A DNA stretch of 60,509 bases from Muribaculaceae bacterium (GCA_016290325.1 JAEETL010000016.1:1-60509), one strand, 5' to 3'. Positions 18,037 to 26,648 are shown, counted from the stretch's first letter. Translations and numbers: made by a program. Notes: generated by a model not told the origin, from the sequence alone.

Positions 18037-18717
18037 TTATTGTTCGTCGTCAAAATAGTCCTCATCGTTCATTTTTTTGAGATCTCGCATAGCACCTGGA
18101 GATGCCATTGTTCCATATTCCTTTTTCAAACGCTCGGTTTTATCCAGCCAGCGGTGGCGCGACTTGCGCTCCTTGGCGAACATCGCCTGCGTGCCCTCGA
18201 CGGTCTTGTCAAACTGCAGGTGATGTTCGATGCTCAGCGAGAAGGACACGTGTTCCACGTCGTGGTCAGCGCCGATGTAGGTGAACTGCCAGCCCTGCTC
18301 CTTGTAACTCTCGATGAGCGCGCGGATGGCTGCATGGCTATACTCACGCGATGCGTTCTCATAGCCGTCGGTGATAATGGTCACCAGCGCCAGCGAGTCG
18401 CTCACCTGGCTCTTGGCGGCATGCACGCGGGTGATGGTCGTGCCGATAGCGTCATAGAGCGGCGTCATGCAGCACGGGCAATAGTCCTTGTCAGTGAGTG
18501 GCTGCACCTCAGCCACTGGCACGTTGTCATAGATGTTGCGCATCTCGCAGCCGCAAAACGCCACGAGCGTTACCATGTGTTCCTGGTCGGGGTTCTTTTC
18601 CTGGGCACTCTTGATGCTGCCGATGGTCTCGTTCACGCCATCGATCGCCTGACGGGCAATACTACTCATCGATCCGCTCTTGTCAAGTACAATCACATTA
18701 AATACTCTAGTTTTCAT
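18037..18717 (-). CDS. vWA (von Willebrand factor A) domain protein, TerY/YegL-like
   Basis: A 226-aa cytoplasmic protein. The MIDAS metal site is complete: DKSGSMS (residues 12-18), a threonine in TPLYDAIGTTI, and TDGYENASREY. A C-terminal basic-acidic tail follows (ERKSRHRW ... NDEDYFDD). Stand-alone vWA proteins of this type act as scaffolds in stress or conflict systems such as the ter loci. No kinase, phosphatase or MoxR ATPase is seen nearby. A -7 box (TATCTTTG, 18786-18793, minus strand) lies upstream. It is probably first in a cluster with the 78-aa and 391-aa genes. Confidence 0.85.
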   Translation of the reverse strand: MKTRVFNVIVLDKSGSMSSIARQAIDGVNETIGSIKSAQEKNPDQEHMVTLVAFCGCEMRNIYDNVPVAEVQPLTDKDYCPCCMTPLYDAIGTTITRVHAAKSQVSDSLALVTIITDGYENASREYSHAAIRALIESYKEQGWQFTYIGADHDVEHVSFSLSIEHHLQFDKTVEGTQAMFAKERKSRHRWLDKTERLKKEYGTMASPGAMRDLKKMNDEDYFDDEQ

Positions 18718-18922
18718 CGCTAATTCCTTTCTTTAATTCGTTAATAAATCCATGGGCTCACCGGGCTCGTCCCCCGATGACGTTGCAAAGATATAGATAA
18801 GGTAAACACACGCTTTTTTCTTGCAACCTTGCAGTTTCTTGATCCACGCTTTGGGTTTCAAACAACCCAAACAACAACTAAAAAACTATAAAAACTACGG
18901 GTTCTACTAATTGGGGTAATAA

Positions 18923-18967
18923 GACTTATAGGACTTATAGGGCCTATAGGATATATGGGACTTATTG
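18923..18967. repeat. Five-unit degenerate 9-bp tandem repeat
   Basis: Successive 9-mers read GACTTATAG, GACTTATAG, GGCCTATAG, GATATATGG and GACTTATTG. They lie in the gap between the divergent vWA and psd genes (18718-19101). An 84-residue frame over this stretch on the minus strand is only the translation of the repeat and is not reported as a gene. The rest of the gap holds the vWA and psd promoters. Confidence 0.75.
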
Positions 18968-19069
18968 AAGTCATGGGATTTTCAGGAGGCTGGAGGGGGA
19001 TTTTTGGGTGATTTTTGTTGAAAAAATGAGAAAAGGGGGAATATTGGGTGGATATTGGGCAAAAAAGAT

Positions 19070-19077
19070 TATCTTTG
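19070..19077 (+). promoter_or_regulatory. -7 promoter box of psd-pssA-DUF4834
   Basis: TATCTTTG matches TAnnTTTG and ends 24 nt before the psd ATG. Two TTG triplets lie upstream (19044 and 19055) but neither has the ideal spacing. Confidence 0.55.
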
Positions 19078-19101
19078 CAGGTTAAACGATTTAACCAAAC
19101 G

Positions 19102-19782
19102 ATGAAAGTCAAAATCCATCACGAGGGCGAGAACATCCTGCTGATGCTGTTCTTGATCATACTGGCCAGTGGCGCATTGGCCTACCGGTTCTTTGACTAC
19201 AAGCCAGTGGCCTGGGTGCTCATCGCGCTGATGGCGATCCTGTTCCTGCTGGTACTTAACTTCTTCAGGCTGCCGCGCCGTCACTTCAACGGCGACAACA
19301 ACGACGGCACGGCTGTGGTGTCGAGTGTTGACGGCACGGTGGTGGCGCTCGAGGAGGTGTATGAGGACGAGTACCTGCACCGCAACTGCATCCAGCTCTC
19401 GGTGTTCATGACGATATTTAACGTGCATGCCAACTGGGTGCCTGTCAAGGGCGAAATCACCTACTACAAGCACCACTCGGGCCGTTTCCTGGCCGCTAAC
19501 CTGCCTAAGTCGAGCAGCGACAACGAACGCTCGTCGATCGTGATCCGCACGAGCACGGGCGAGGAGGTGCTGGTGCGCCAAATCGCGGGCGCGGTGGCAC
19601 GGCGCATCGTGACCTACGTGGAGCAGGGCGAGGAGGTGGACATCAACGACTTCATCGGCTTCATCAAGTTTGGGTCGAGGGTGGATATCTTTCTGCCGCT
19701 GGACACCGAAATCAAGGTGAAACTAGGCGACCGCACATGGGGCGGCGAGACCCTCGTGGCGAGATTGAAGAAGAGGCTTTAG
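19102..19782 (+). CDS. psd: Phosphatidylserine decarboxylase proenzyme
   Basis: A 226-aa short-type Psd that converts phosphatidylserine to phosphatidylethanolamine. Two membrane segments are near the N-terminus (residues 13-55). A histidine-containing middle region (FNVHANWVPVKG) follows. The C-terminal FGSRVD motif supplies the Gly-Ser self-cleavage site whose serine becomes the pyruvoyl group. The start is ATG 19102, not the upstream codon at 19048, because the -7 box lies between them. The stop codon sits in the first unit of the TTAGGNN repeat that runs to pssA. Confidence 0.92.
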   Translation: MKVKIHHEGENILLMLFLIILASGALAYRFFDYKPVAWVLIALMAILFLLVLNFFRLPRRHFNGDNNDGTAVVSSVDGTVVALEEVYEDEYLHRNCIQLSVFMTIFNVHANWVPVKGEITYYKHHSGRFLAANLPKSSSDNERSSIVIRTSTGEEVLVRQIAGAVARRIVTYVEQGEEVDINDFIGFIKFGSRVDIFLPLDTEIKVKLGDRTWGGETLVARLKKRL

Positions 19783-19827
19783 GTGTTAGGCTTTAGGAAT
19801 TAGGAATTAGGTTTTAGGTTTTAGGAG
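19779..19827 (+). repeat. Seven perfect TTAGGNN heptamers at the psd-pssA junction
   Basis: Seven consecutive 7-mers: TTAGGTG, TTAGGCT, TTAGGAA, TTAGGAA, TTAGGTT, TTAGGTT and TTAGGAG. The first contains the psd stop codon. The last provides an AGGAG Shine-Dalgarno sequence three nt before the pssA ATG. The array fills the whole intercistronic gap and could expand or contract by slippage. Confidence 0.9.
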
Positions 19828-19830
19828 TTT

Positions 19831-20532
19831 ATGATAAAAGCAATTCGCAACAACATACCCAACGCTATTACATCGCTGAACCTGCTGTGCGGGTGTTTGG
19901 CGTGCATCGCGGCATTCAGCTGCTTTGACCCGATGTGCGGCACGACGCTGAAGGGCTACCAGTGGGCCTTTATACTCATTGGGCTGGCGGCGGTGGCCGA
20001 CTTTTGTGACGGACTGGTGGCTCGACTTCTGCATGCCGTGAGCGACATCGGCGCTGAGCTGGACTCGCTGGCCGACCTGGTGAGCTTTGGCATCGCGCCG
20101 GCCATGGTGCTGTATAATATGATGATAGCGCACGGTGAGGGACATTGGGCGCTGCTGGCCCTGTTGCTGCCCGTGTTTGGCGCAATCAGGCTTGCCCGCT
20201 ATAATGTCGATTCTACCCAGGGGACGGTCTTCACCGGACTGCCCATCCCGGCCAATGCCATCTTTTGGATTGGTTTCACGGCAGGGTATGCGATGCATCC
20301 ACTACCCTTGAGTGTTGTGATAGTGCATATCGTGGCCATGTCGATGTTAATGGTGTGCCGGCTGCGCATGTTCTCGTTGAAAATGCACAACCTGTGGTCG
20401 TTCAAGGACAACTGGGCACAGTATTTGCAGATATTTGCCACTGTACCAGCGGTTGTGGTGATGGGTCTGCCAGGACTCACATTCGTCATCATCCTCTATG
20501 TGCTGCTGTCGGTCATTAAAAGAGAGAAATAA
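19831..20532 (+). CDS. pssA: CDP-diacylglycerol-serine O-phosphatidyltransferase
   Basis: A 233-aa integral membrane enzyme making phosphatidylserine from CDP-diacylglycerol and serine, the substrate of the Psd encoded just upstream. The CDP-alcohol phosphatidyltransferase signature is complete (DFCDGLVAR at the start, then G and two Asp in GAELDSLAD). About seven hydrophobic segments follow. It is in one operon with psd and the DUF4834 gene, which begins at the base after the stop. Confidence 0.93.
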   Translation: MIKAIRNNIPNAITSLNLLCGCLACIAAFSCFDPMCGTTLKGYQWAFILIGLAAVADFCDGLVARLLHAVSDIGAELDSLADLVSFGIAPAMVLYNMMIAHGEGHWALLALLLPVFGAIRLARYNVDSTQGTVFTGLPIPANAIFWIGFTAGYAMHPLPLSVVIVHIVAMSMLMVCRLRMFSLKMHNLWSFKDNWAQYLQIFATVPAVVVMGLPGLTFVIILYVLLSVIKREK

Positions 20533-20856
20533 ATGGGTTTCATTTTATTCATATTGCTGCTTCTCTTCCTGTTGGTGGGTATTCCGCTGATACGGGGATG
20601 GTTATACATGCAGAACCTGAAACGCCGCGTGAACCAATCCTTCAGGGGGCGGCAACAGCACGAGCGACCGCACCGCGAGGCCGAGGAGGAGTACACCGAC
20701 ACCGGCGAGCGCAAAATCTACACCAGCAACGAGGGCGAGTATGCCGACTTTGAGGAAGTCTCAGGCGGCACCATCGTCGAAGAAACCACCACGACGAGCG
20801 AAACCCGCACCATCATCGAGGAGCAAGTCACTGACGCCGAGTTCGAGGAAATCTAA
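20533..20856 (+). CDS. DUF4834 family small membrane protein
   Basis: A 107-aa protein with one N-terminal membrane helix (residues 2-22). A basic stretch and a long acidic, threonine-rich cytoplasmic tail follow (EETTTTSETRTIIEE). It matches the Bacteroidetes DUF4834 family as I recall it, which often follows psd-pssA. It starts immediately after the pssA stop. Function unknown; the context suggests a link to phospholipid synthesis. Confidence 0.78.
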   Translation: MGFILFILLLLFLLVGIPLIRGWLYMQNLKRRVNQSFRGRQQHERPHREAEEEYTDTGERKIYTSNEGEYADFEEVSGGTIVEETTTTSETRTIIEEQVTDAEFEEI

Positions 20857-20910
20857 AACAGAATCATATCTGCTTTCCCCTGACATAACTGTTCAGCCGT
20901 TGACCCCACG

Positions 20911-21083
20911 CCAAGGCGCAAAGACGCTAAGATTTATAATCGGCTGCCGTATACTCTTTAAAATTACAAATTACACGGATTGAACTAATTGGCATCCGCA
21001 TTCTTAATTGCCGGCGAATTACACGAAATGGGCATCCACTTGCATTGAGCACCAGGCCAAGACGCAAAGACGCTAAGATTTTA
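20911..21083 (+). repeat. Direct repeat pair built on CGCAAAGACGCTAAG
   Basis: CCAAGGCGCAAAGACGCTAA (from 20911) recurs as CCAAGACGCAAAGACGCTAA (from 21057); both continue with GATTT. They differ at one base over about 25. They occupy the gene-free gap 20857-21299, in which the rest appears featureless apart from the promoter at 21207. A related CGCTAAG palindrome is at 38778-38838. Confidence 0.6.
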
Positions 21084-21206
21084 TTATATCAATTCATTTG
21101 ATTGAATATCAGCAACTTAGTACATCATTGGCTTAACGTAAGGCATTTCAGAAGGCGTTTCGCTTGATAGAAAACCCCAGACACTAATAAATCTAGATAG
21201 ATGTTT

Positions 21207-21237
21207 TTTGTTTATGAATGTTTTTGTTGTAACTTTG
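21207..21237 (+). promoter_or_regulatory. Promoter of the N-acetylmuramidase gene
   Basis: TTTG (21207-21210), 19-nt spacer, TAACTTTG (21230-21237). It is an exact Bacteroidetes promoter and gives a leader of about 55 nt before the ATG at 21300. Confidence 0.7.
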
Positions 21238-21299
21238 CATCATATTTATTTTTAACCCAAAAGCAAGCAATATTTAACATTTTAATACCCTAAATCATT

Positions 21300-22301
21300 A
21301 TGGAAGAATATTTGATGGAAGAATATTATGAATTATTTGAGCGTGGCCTTTTAAGTGAAGTTGATAGTGAAGTTGATATCGATGATATCTGGCCTAAAGA
21401 TCATGATGGTCTTGGAGATCAGGAAAGAGGAGCAACAGTCAAACCTGTAAAGATTGTCAACTCCAAAGTGCTGAATTATCTGGGTACAGTAAAGGAGTCT
21501 AAGACCTATAATTCCAGAGCTTGGCTGCTGCAGTCCATGCTTAATGTGTTGGGATATCTATTGACGGCCGATGGTAAATTTGGTAAACTGACCAAGCAAG
21601 CGGTCGAGAGATTCCAAGCAGATAATGGTTTGGAGGTTGATGGTATCGTTGGGCCAGCATCCTGGACCAGAATCATCTACCTGGGCCGGAAGAGGATTTC
21701 CAACAGTATAATCCAAGAACAGGATTATGAGAATGCCGCCAATGCGTTAGGCGTTGAAGTTGAAGTGGTCAAAGCCATCAAAGACGTGGAATCGAGCGGA
21801 TCGGGATATGTATTCAGTAATCATCCTAAAATCTTGTTCGAGGGTCATGTATTCTGGAAACAACTCAAGAATATTCACATCGAACCCAGCAATCATAAAG
21901 ACAGTGATATCCTGTACTCGACATGGACTAAAGATCACTATAAGGGTGACGTGGCTGAGTATATCCGCTTGCAAAAGGCCCGCCAGATTAACATTAATGC
22001 GGCCAATGCCTCAGCCAGTTGGGGATTGTTCCAGATCATGGGTAATAATTACAAACTATGCGGATGCGATTCAATAAGTGACTTTGTTAAGCGCATGTGC
22101 ATGAGCGAGAGTGAGCAGCTCATGCTGTTTGTGGAATATATTAAAAAGAGAAAACTGCACCAGTACCTAAAGCCTGACCATACTGGCAACATACCATGGG
22201 CAGAATTTGCTCGTCGTTACAATGGTGCAGGTTACGAGAAAAATAAGTACCACATCAAACTCAAGGAGGCCTACGAAAAATACAAAAAACAAAAAAAGTA
22301 A
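21300..22301 (+). CDS. Peptidoglycan-binding N-acetylmuramidase
   Basis: A 333-aa protein. Residues 1-45 are very acidic. About 60-125 is a peptidoglycan-binding type 1 domain (LLTADGKFGKLTKQAVERF; VDGIVGPASW). About 150-325 is an N-acetylmuramidase domain of the DUF3380 type (AIKDVESSGSGYVF with the likely catalytic Glu, then ILFEGHVFW, ASWGLFQIMG, RRYNGAGY). It should cut the glycan chain of peptidoglycan. It has no signal peptide, so export would need holin-like, phage or secretion-system help. Base composition looks more AT-rich than its neighbours. The gene stands alone between its own promoter and terminator: a possible phage remnant, effector or cell-wall enzyme. Confidence 0.85.
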   Translation: MEEYLMEEYYELFERGLLSEVDSEVDIDDIWPKDHDGLGDQERGATVKPVKIVNSKVLNYLGTVKESKTYNSRAWLLQSMLNVLGYLLTADGKFGKLTKQAVERFQADNGLEVDGIVGPASWTRIIYLGRKRISNSIIQEQDYENAANALGVEVEVVKAIKDVESSGSGYVFSNHPKILFEGHVFWKQLKNIHIEPSNHKDSDILYSTWTKDHYKGDVAEYIRLQKARQININAANASASWGLFQIMGNNYKLCGCDSISDFVKRMCMSESEQLMLFVEYIKKRKLHQYLKPDHTGNIPWAEFARRYNGAGYEKNKYHIKLKEAYEKYKKQKK

Positions 22302-22371
22302 CCCATTGATCGGTGTGCTCGACAAATCACTTCGATGATTTCTACAAGCTACCGGCCATCAATAAAACAAC

Positions 22372-22410
22372 CACGCCAGCGAGACCCGAATCTCGTTGGC
22401 GTGCTTGTTT
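22372..22410 (+). terminator. Rho-independent terminator after the N-acetylmuramidase gene
   Basis: A 13-bp stem CACGCCAGCGAGA/TCTCGTTGGCGTG (one G-T pair) closes a 6-nt loop and is followed by CTTGTTT. It lies between two convergent genes and may serve both. Confidence 0.75.
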
Positions 22411-22431
22411 ATTACCGTTTATTGGAAAAAA

Positions 22432-24024
22432 TTACAGCTTGAGGTCATCCTCGCTCTTGGGTTTAGGGGGATAGTCGATGGTGTAGTGCAGGCCGCGGGA
22501 CTCCTTGCGGTCCTTAGCCTGACGGGTGATAAGGTAAGCCACATTGATGATGTTGCGCAGCTCGCAGATGCGGCGCGACACCTTGCTGGTCTTGAAGAGT
22601 TTCTCGGTCTCCTCATAGAGGATATCCAGTCGGTTCCAAGCCCTGTCGAGGCGCAAGTTGCTGCGCACGATGCCCACGTAGGTTGCCATGATCTCGCCTA
22701 CTTCCTTCTCGCTCTGGCTGATGAGCACCATCTCCTCGGGGTGGGTCGTGCCTGCATCGTCCCAAGCGGGGATATCCTCGCGCCAGGTGTACTCGTTCAA
22801 GTGCTCAGTGGCATGCTTGGCCGCTGCGTCGGCATACACGACCGCCTCGATGAGCGAATTGCTCGCCAAGCGGTTGCCGCCATGCAGGCCCGTGCATGAA
22901 CACTCGCCCACGGCATACAGGCGCTTGATGCTCGAGCAGGCGTTCAAGTCGACCTTGATGCCGCCGCACATGTAATGGGCCGCAGGCACCACGGGGATGT
23001 ACTCCTTGGTGATATCGATGCCCAAATCCAAGCAATGCTTGTAGATGTTGGGGAAGTGGTGCTTGGTCTCCTCGGGGTCCTTGTGGGTCACGTCGAGATA
23101 AACGTGGTCCTCGCCTCGCTGCTTCATCTCGTTATCGATGGCGCGGGCCACCACATCGCGCGGAGCGAGCGAGAGGCGCGGGTCATACTTCTGCATGAAC
23201 TCCTCGCCGCCCAGGTTGCGCAACACGCCGCCATAACCGCGCATGGCCTCGGTGATGAGGAAGGCGGGACGGTCGCCAGGATGATACAAGGCCGTGGGAT
23301 GGAACTGAACAAACTCCATGTCCTGGACCGTGCCCTTAGCGCGATAAACCATGGCGATGCCGTCACCGGTTGCCACCAGCGGGTTGGTCGTGGTGTGATA
23401 AACACAACCAACGCCACCCGTTGCCATCAACGTCACGCGCGACAGGAAGGTATCGACCTCGCCCGTTTCCTGATTGAGCACATAGGCACCATAGCACTCG
23501 ATGCCGGGCGTGCGGCGCGTCACGATTTTACCCAAGTGGTGCTGGGTGAGGATTTCCACGGCAAAGTGGTCTTCATAGATATCGATATTGGGGTGGTTCT
23601 TGACCGTCTCGATGAGCGATACCTGGATCTCGTGGCCGGTGTTGTCGGCATGGTGCAGGATGCGGAACTCGCTGTGGCCGCCCTCGCGATGCAGGTCAAA
23701 CTCGCCCTTCTCGTTCCTGTCAAAATCCACGCCCCAGCCCAGCAGTTCCTGAATCTGGCTGGGAGCCTCGGTAACGACCTTTTTCACGGCCTCGGGGTCG
23801 CTGAGCCAGTCGCCGGCGACCATGGTGTCGTGGATGTGCTTGTCAAAGTTGTCCACCTCGAGGTTGGTCACGGTGGCTACACCGCCTTGGGCGAGGTCGG
23901 TGTTGGCCTCTTCCATCTTGGACTTGCACACGAGGGCCACAGTCCCTGTTTTTGCCACCTTGAGGGCAAAACTCATACCGGCCACACCCGAGCCGATGAT
24001 GAGGTAATCATATTTTCGTACCAT
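22432..24024 (-). CDS. nadB: L-aspartate oxidase
   Basis: A 530-aa FAD-dependent enzyme oxidising L-aspartate to iminoaspartate, the first step of NAD synthesis. It has the N-terminal dinucleotide-binding motif GSGVAGMSFA, the DLAQGGVATV segment, the catalytic-region HPTALYHPG, and HGGNRLASNSLIEAVVYA typical of the family. Length is normal. It ends a minus-strand run SDR-ribF-upp-nadB with short gaps, so a shared transcript is likely. The supply of its FAD cofactor by ribF in the same operon is plausible. nadA and nadC are not in the window. Confidence 0.95.
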   Translation of the reverse strand: MVRKYDYLIIGSGVAGMSFALKVAKTGTVALVCKSKMEEANTDLAQGGVATVTNLEVDNFDKHIHDTMVAGDWLSDPEAVKKVVTEAPSQIQELLGWGVDFDRNEKGEFDLHREGGHSEFRILHHADNTGHEIQVSLIETVKNHPNIDIYEDHFAVEILTQHHLGKIVTRRTPGIECYGAYVLNQETGEVDTFLSRVTLMATGGVGCVYHTTTNPLVATGDGIAMVYRAKGTVQDMEFVQFHPTALYHPGDRPAFLITEAMRGYGGVLRNLGGEEFMQKYDPRLSLAPRDVVARAIDNEMKQRGEDHVYLDVTHKDPEETKHHFPNIYKHCLDLGIDITKEYIPVVPAAHYMCGGIKVDLNACSSIKRLYAVGECSCTGLHGGNRLASNSLIEAVVYADAAAKHATEHLNEYTWREDIPAWDDAGTTHPEEMVLISQSEKEVGEIMATYVGIVRSNLRLDRAWNRLDILYEETEKLFKTSKVSRRICELRNIINVAYLITRQAKDRKESRGLHYTIDYPPKPKSEDDLKL

Positions 24025-24046
24025 TGTTTTGTCAATTAGTCGTTAG

Positions 24047-24703
24047 TTACTCCTTCTCGCCATAGAGCAGGTCGCCGCAGTCGCCCAGGCCGGGCACGAT
24101 GTAGCTGTGCTCGTTGAGTTCGTCGTCAATGTCACATGTCCACAACGTGGTCCTGTCCTCAGGCAGATGCTGACGCACAACCTCGATGGCCTTAGGCGTC
24201 GCAACAACGCTTGCCACGTGGATGTGGGCGGGATGACCCTTGGTCACCAATGCCTGATAAGCAAGCTCCATCGATGAGCCGGTGGCGAGCATCGGGTCAA
24301 CGATGACCAGCGTCTTGTCGTCAAGGCGCGGGCTGGCGATGTACTCGATGTGGACGACAAAGTCATCGGTTTTGGGGAAGTATTTCCTGTAAGCCGACAC
24401 AAAAGCGTTCTCAGCACCGTCAAAGAAATTCAAGAAGCCCTCGTGGAACGGCAGGCCGGCGCGCAACAACGTGGCCAGCACCACGCGGTCGGCCAACACA
24501 TTACACTGTTTCACACCCAGCGGAGTAGTCACACCTACCGTGTTGTAAATGAGCTTTTTCGAAATCTCATAAGCCATAATTTGACCTAGGCGTTGGATAT
24601 TGGCGCGGAAACGCAGGCGCTCCTGCTGCAAGTCCTTATTGCGGATTTCGCTCATGAACTGACCCACAAGCGAGTTTTGGTCACACAGATTGATAATGTC
24701 CAT
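24047..24703 (-). CDS. upp: Uracil phosphoribosyltransferase
   Basis: A 218-aa enzyme making UMP from uracil and PRPP (pyrimidine salvage). The PRPP-binding motif is present (VIVDPMLATGSSMELA), as is the uracil-site region near the C-terminus (VPGLGDCGDLLYG). Start and length match other Bacteroidales Upp proteins. It lies 9 bp downstream of ribF and 22 bp upstream of nadB. Confidence 0.94.
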   Translation of the reverse strand: MDIINLCDQNSLVGQFMSEIRNKDLQQERLRFRANIQRLGQIMAYEISKKLIYNTVGVTTPLGVKQCNVLADRVVLATLLRAGLPFHEGFLNFFDGAENAFVSAYRKYFPKTDDFVVHIEYIASPRLDDKTLVIVDPMLATGSSMELAYQALVTKGHPAHIHVASVVATPKAIEVVRQHLPEDRTTLWTCDIDDELNEHSYIVPGLGDCGDLLYGEKE

Positions 24704-24712
24704 TTGGTAGTT

Positions 24713-25654
24713 TTATTTTTTAGTGGTTAAATATTCATGTAATAGCCGTTTGGCATTGTCACGGTCAAGCGTAAGTTGCTGCTTAAGTTCCTCGACGCCA
24801 CACATCTTGAACTCCAGCCTCAAGAAACTGATGAACTCCAGCTTGATGGGGGCACCGTAGATGTCTTCGTCAAAATCAAACAGATTGACCTCGATGCTCA
24901 ACTGGTCGCCATTATCAAGCGTGGGGCGTTTGCCGATGTTTGCCATGCCTTGAAGCACTTTGCCATTCACATGGGCGAGAACGGCATAGGCGCCATTGTG
25001 AGGCAGCAATAGCTGCGGGTCAACCTCGCCCACATTGGCCGTGGGGAAACCCAGGCCACGCCCATTGTGGAAACCATGCACCACCTTGCCCGTAATCACA
25101 TGGGGGCGCCCCATGCAGTGAAGCGCATCGGCCACCTTACCGGCAGCGATGAGATTACGGATAATGGTGGAACTGACTGGCGCATATTGACCTAAATACT
25201 CGGGTGCCTTGATTAATCTCACACCCAGGCGCTCACCGTTACGGCGGTAATCCTCAAACTTCTCGCCGCGGCTATGCCCGAAACGGTGGTTATAGCCCGC
25301 CACCAGTGCGTCCACACCCCAGCGGTCGCGCAGCATTTCAATAAATTGGTAAGAGTCGAGTTGTGAGAGTTCACTAGTAAAGTCCAGCGGCAGCAACAGG
25401 TCGGGAGCAAGGGCCTCGAGCTGCGACAAGCGGTCTTCCAGCGGCATGATGAGGTGGAAGTCATTGTCAGGATGCAGCACTTGACGTGGGTGTCGCAGGA
25501 AAGTGATGACCAGCGACTGCTTGCCCGACGCGGCGGCTTGTTGCTTGAGGAAATCGATTAGCAGGACATGACCGCGGTGAACGCCGTCAAACATGCCTAT
25601 CGTGGCGACTGTACTGCCTTGCGGCAGTCGGTCGTTTTCTCCCAATATCCTCAT
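24713..25654 (-). CDS. ribF: Bifunctional riboflavin kinase/FAD synthetase
   Basis: A 313-aa enzyme converting riboflavin to FMN and then FAD. The N-terminal nucleotidyltransferase domain has GMFDGVHRGH (residues 21-30) and the VAGYNHRFG segment. The C-terminal riboflavin kinase domain has GRGLGFPTANV and the NIGKRPT motif. Length is normal. Confidence 0.94.
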   Translation of the reverse strand: MRILGENDRLPQGSTVATIGMFDGVHRGHVLLIDFLKQQAAASGKQSLVITFLRHPRQVLHPDNDFHLIMPLEDRLSQLEALAPDLLLPLDFTSELSQLDSYQFIEMLRDRWGVDALVAGYNHRFGHSRGEKFEDYRRNGERLGVRLIKAPEYLGQYAPVSSTIIRNLIAAGKVADALHCMGRPHVITGKVVHGFHNGRGLGFPTANVGEVDPQLLLPHNGAYAVLAHVNGKVLQGMANIGKRPTLDNGDQLSIEVNLFDFDEDIYGAPIKLEFISFLRLEFKMCGVEELKQQLTLDRDNAKRLLHEYLTTKK

Positions 25655-25718
25655 TATTAATGGTTCAGCGATTGATGATTATAAAAAAGTGGATTTTCAG
25701 TCAAATCCACTCATTAAA

Positions 25719-26579
25719 TTATTTGTCAAGATACTCTTTCAAGATGCGCATCGTGTCGTTGCACACACGGATGAACATCTCACGGTTCTTGAGCATGGTA
25801 CTTGTCTTGACCTTTTTGTCGGCACCCGAGAAGAGATAGCCCGTGTCCTCGCTTTCCAGAGCGCGCAAGGTGGGCACGACACCAGCCTCGGGGCTAGGAA
25901 TGTTGCGGCTCAGGTAATCGGGCACGCGATCCATCCAGCGTGACATGGCCAGGGCACCGCTCTTGAGCAGGCCAGGATTGACGCAGTTCACTTTCACGCG
26001 GCGGGTCTTCATCACACTACTCATGTATATCGAGAACAGTGTCAATGCCAACTTGCTCTGGGCATATGCACCCCACGGAGTGAAGTGGGACACAGCAGGG
26101 AACTCATAGGGCAGAGTGACAAAACGCCGCGACACGCTGGTCGACAGGATGATGCTGCCACCCTCGTTAATGAGCGGATAAACCTGCATCGACAACAGCA
26201 CCGTACTCAGGTAGTTGACCTGCACCGAGTGCTCAAAACCATTCTCAGATATCTCGCTTCGGCGAGGCAACAGACCAGCATTGTTGATGAGCGCTGCAAC
26301 AGGACGATTCAAAGCGCGAAGACGCTTCACAAAGTCATTGACCAATTCAAATGAATTCAAATCGAGCTGCAGGCATGTAATATCCTTGTTGCGGGTCACT
26401 GTGCGCAGTTGTGCGGCATAGCTCTCGGCTTTCTTGATATCGCGGCTGGCGAGCAATACGGCCTTGCCCTGCTCGGCGAGTTTGCGCGTGATGACGCTAC
26501 CCATGCTGTCGGTCGAACCCGTAACGATATACAACGGCTTCACGTCAGCATCCACCACTAGATTATTGTCGGTCATCAT
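25719..26579 (-). CDS. Short-chain dehydrogenase/reductase (SDR)
   Basis: A 286-aa classical-type oxidoreductase. The cofactor motif TGSTDSMG, the NNAG motif (ALINNAGLLP), a catalytic Ser in STSV, and YAQSK as the active-site YxxxK are all present. The layout resembles the retinol-dehydrogenase-like subgroup; the substrate is unknown. It leads the SDR-ribF-upp-nadB run. Translation may start at the first or second Met. Confidence 0.85.
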   Translation of the reverse strand: MMTDNNLVVDADVKPLYIVTGSTDSMGSVITRKLAEQGKAVLLASRDIKKAESYAAQLRTVTRNKDITCLQLDLNSFELVNDFVKRLRALNRPVAALINNAGLLPRRSEISENGFEHSVQVNYLSTVLLSMQVYPLINEGGSIILSTSVSRRFVTLPYEFPAVSHFTPWGAYAQSKLALTLFSIYMSSVMKTRRVKVNCVNPGLLKSGALAMSRWMDRVPDYLSRNIPSPEAGVVPTLRALESEDTGYLFSGADKKVKTSTMLKNREMFIRVCNDTMRILKEYLDK

Positions 26580-26616
26580 AATGTTTTAGTTTTATGGTTC
26601 TTTTCTTTCCAACTTG

Positions 26617-26648
26617 CAAAGATAATGCAAGGTGAGCGTAATGACAAA
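26617..26648 (-). promoter_or_regulatory. Promoter of SDR-ribF-upp-nadB
   Basis: Minus strand: TATCTTTG (26617-26624) and TTTG (26645-26648) spaced 20 nt, 37 nt before the SDR start codon. Confidence 0.65.

Noticed and set aside
18858-19112. 84-residue minus-strand frame with a repeated ISPI/GPI pattern
   Set aside because: The pattern is the translation of the 9-bp tandem repeat, and the frame overlaps the psd promoter and start.
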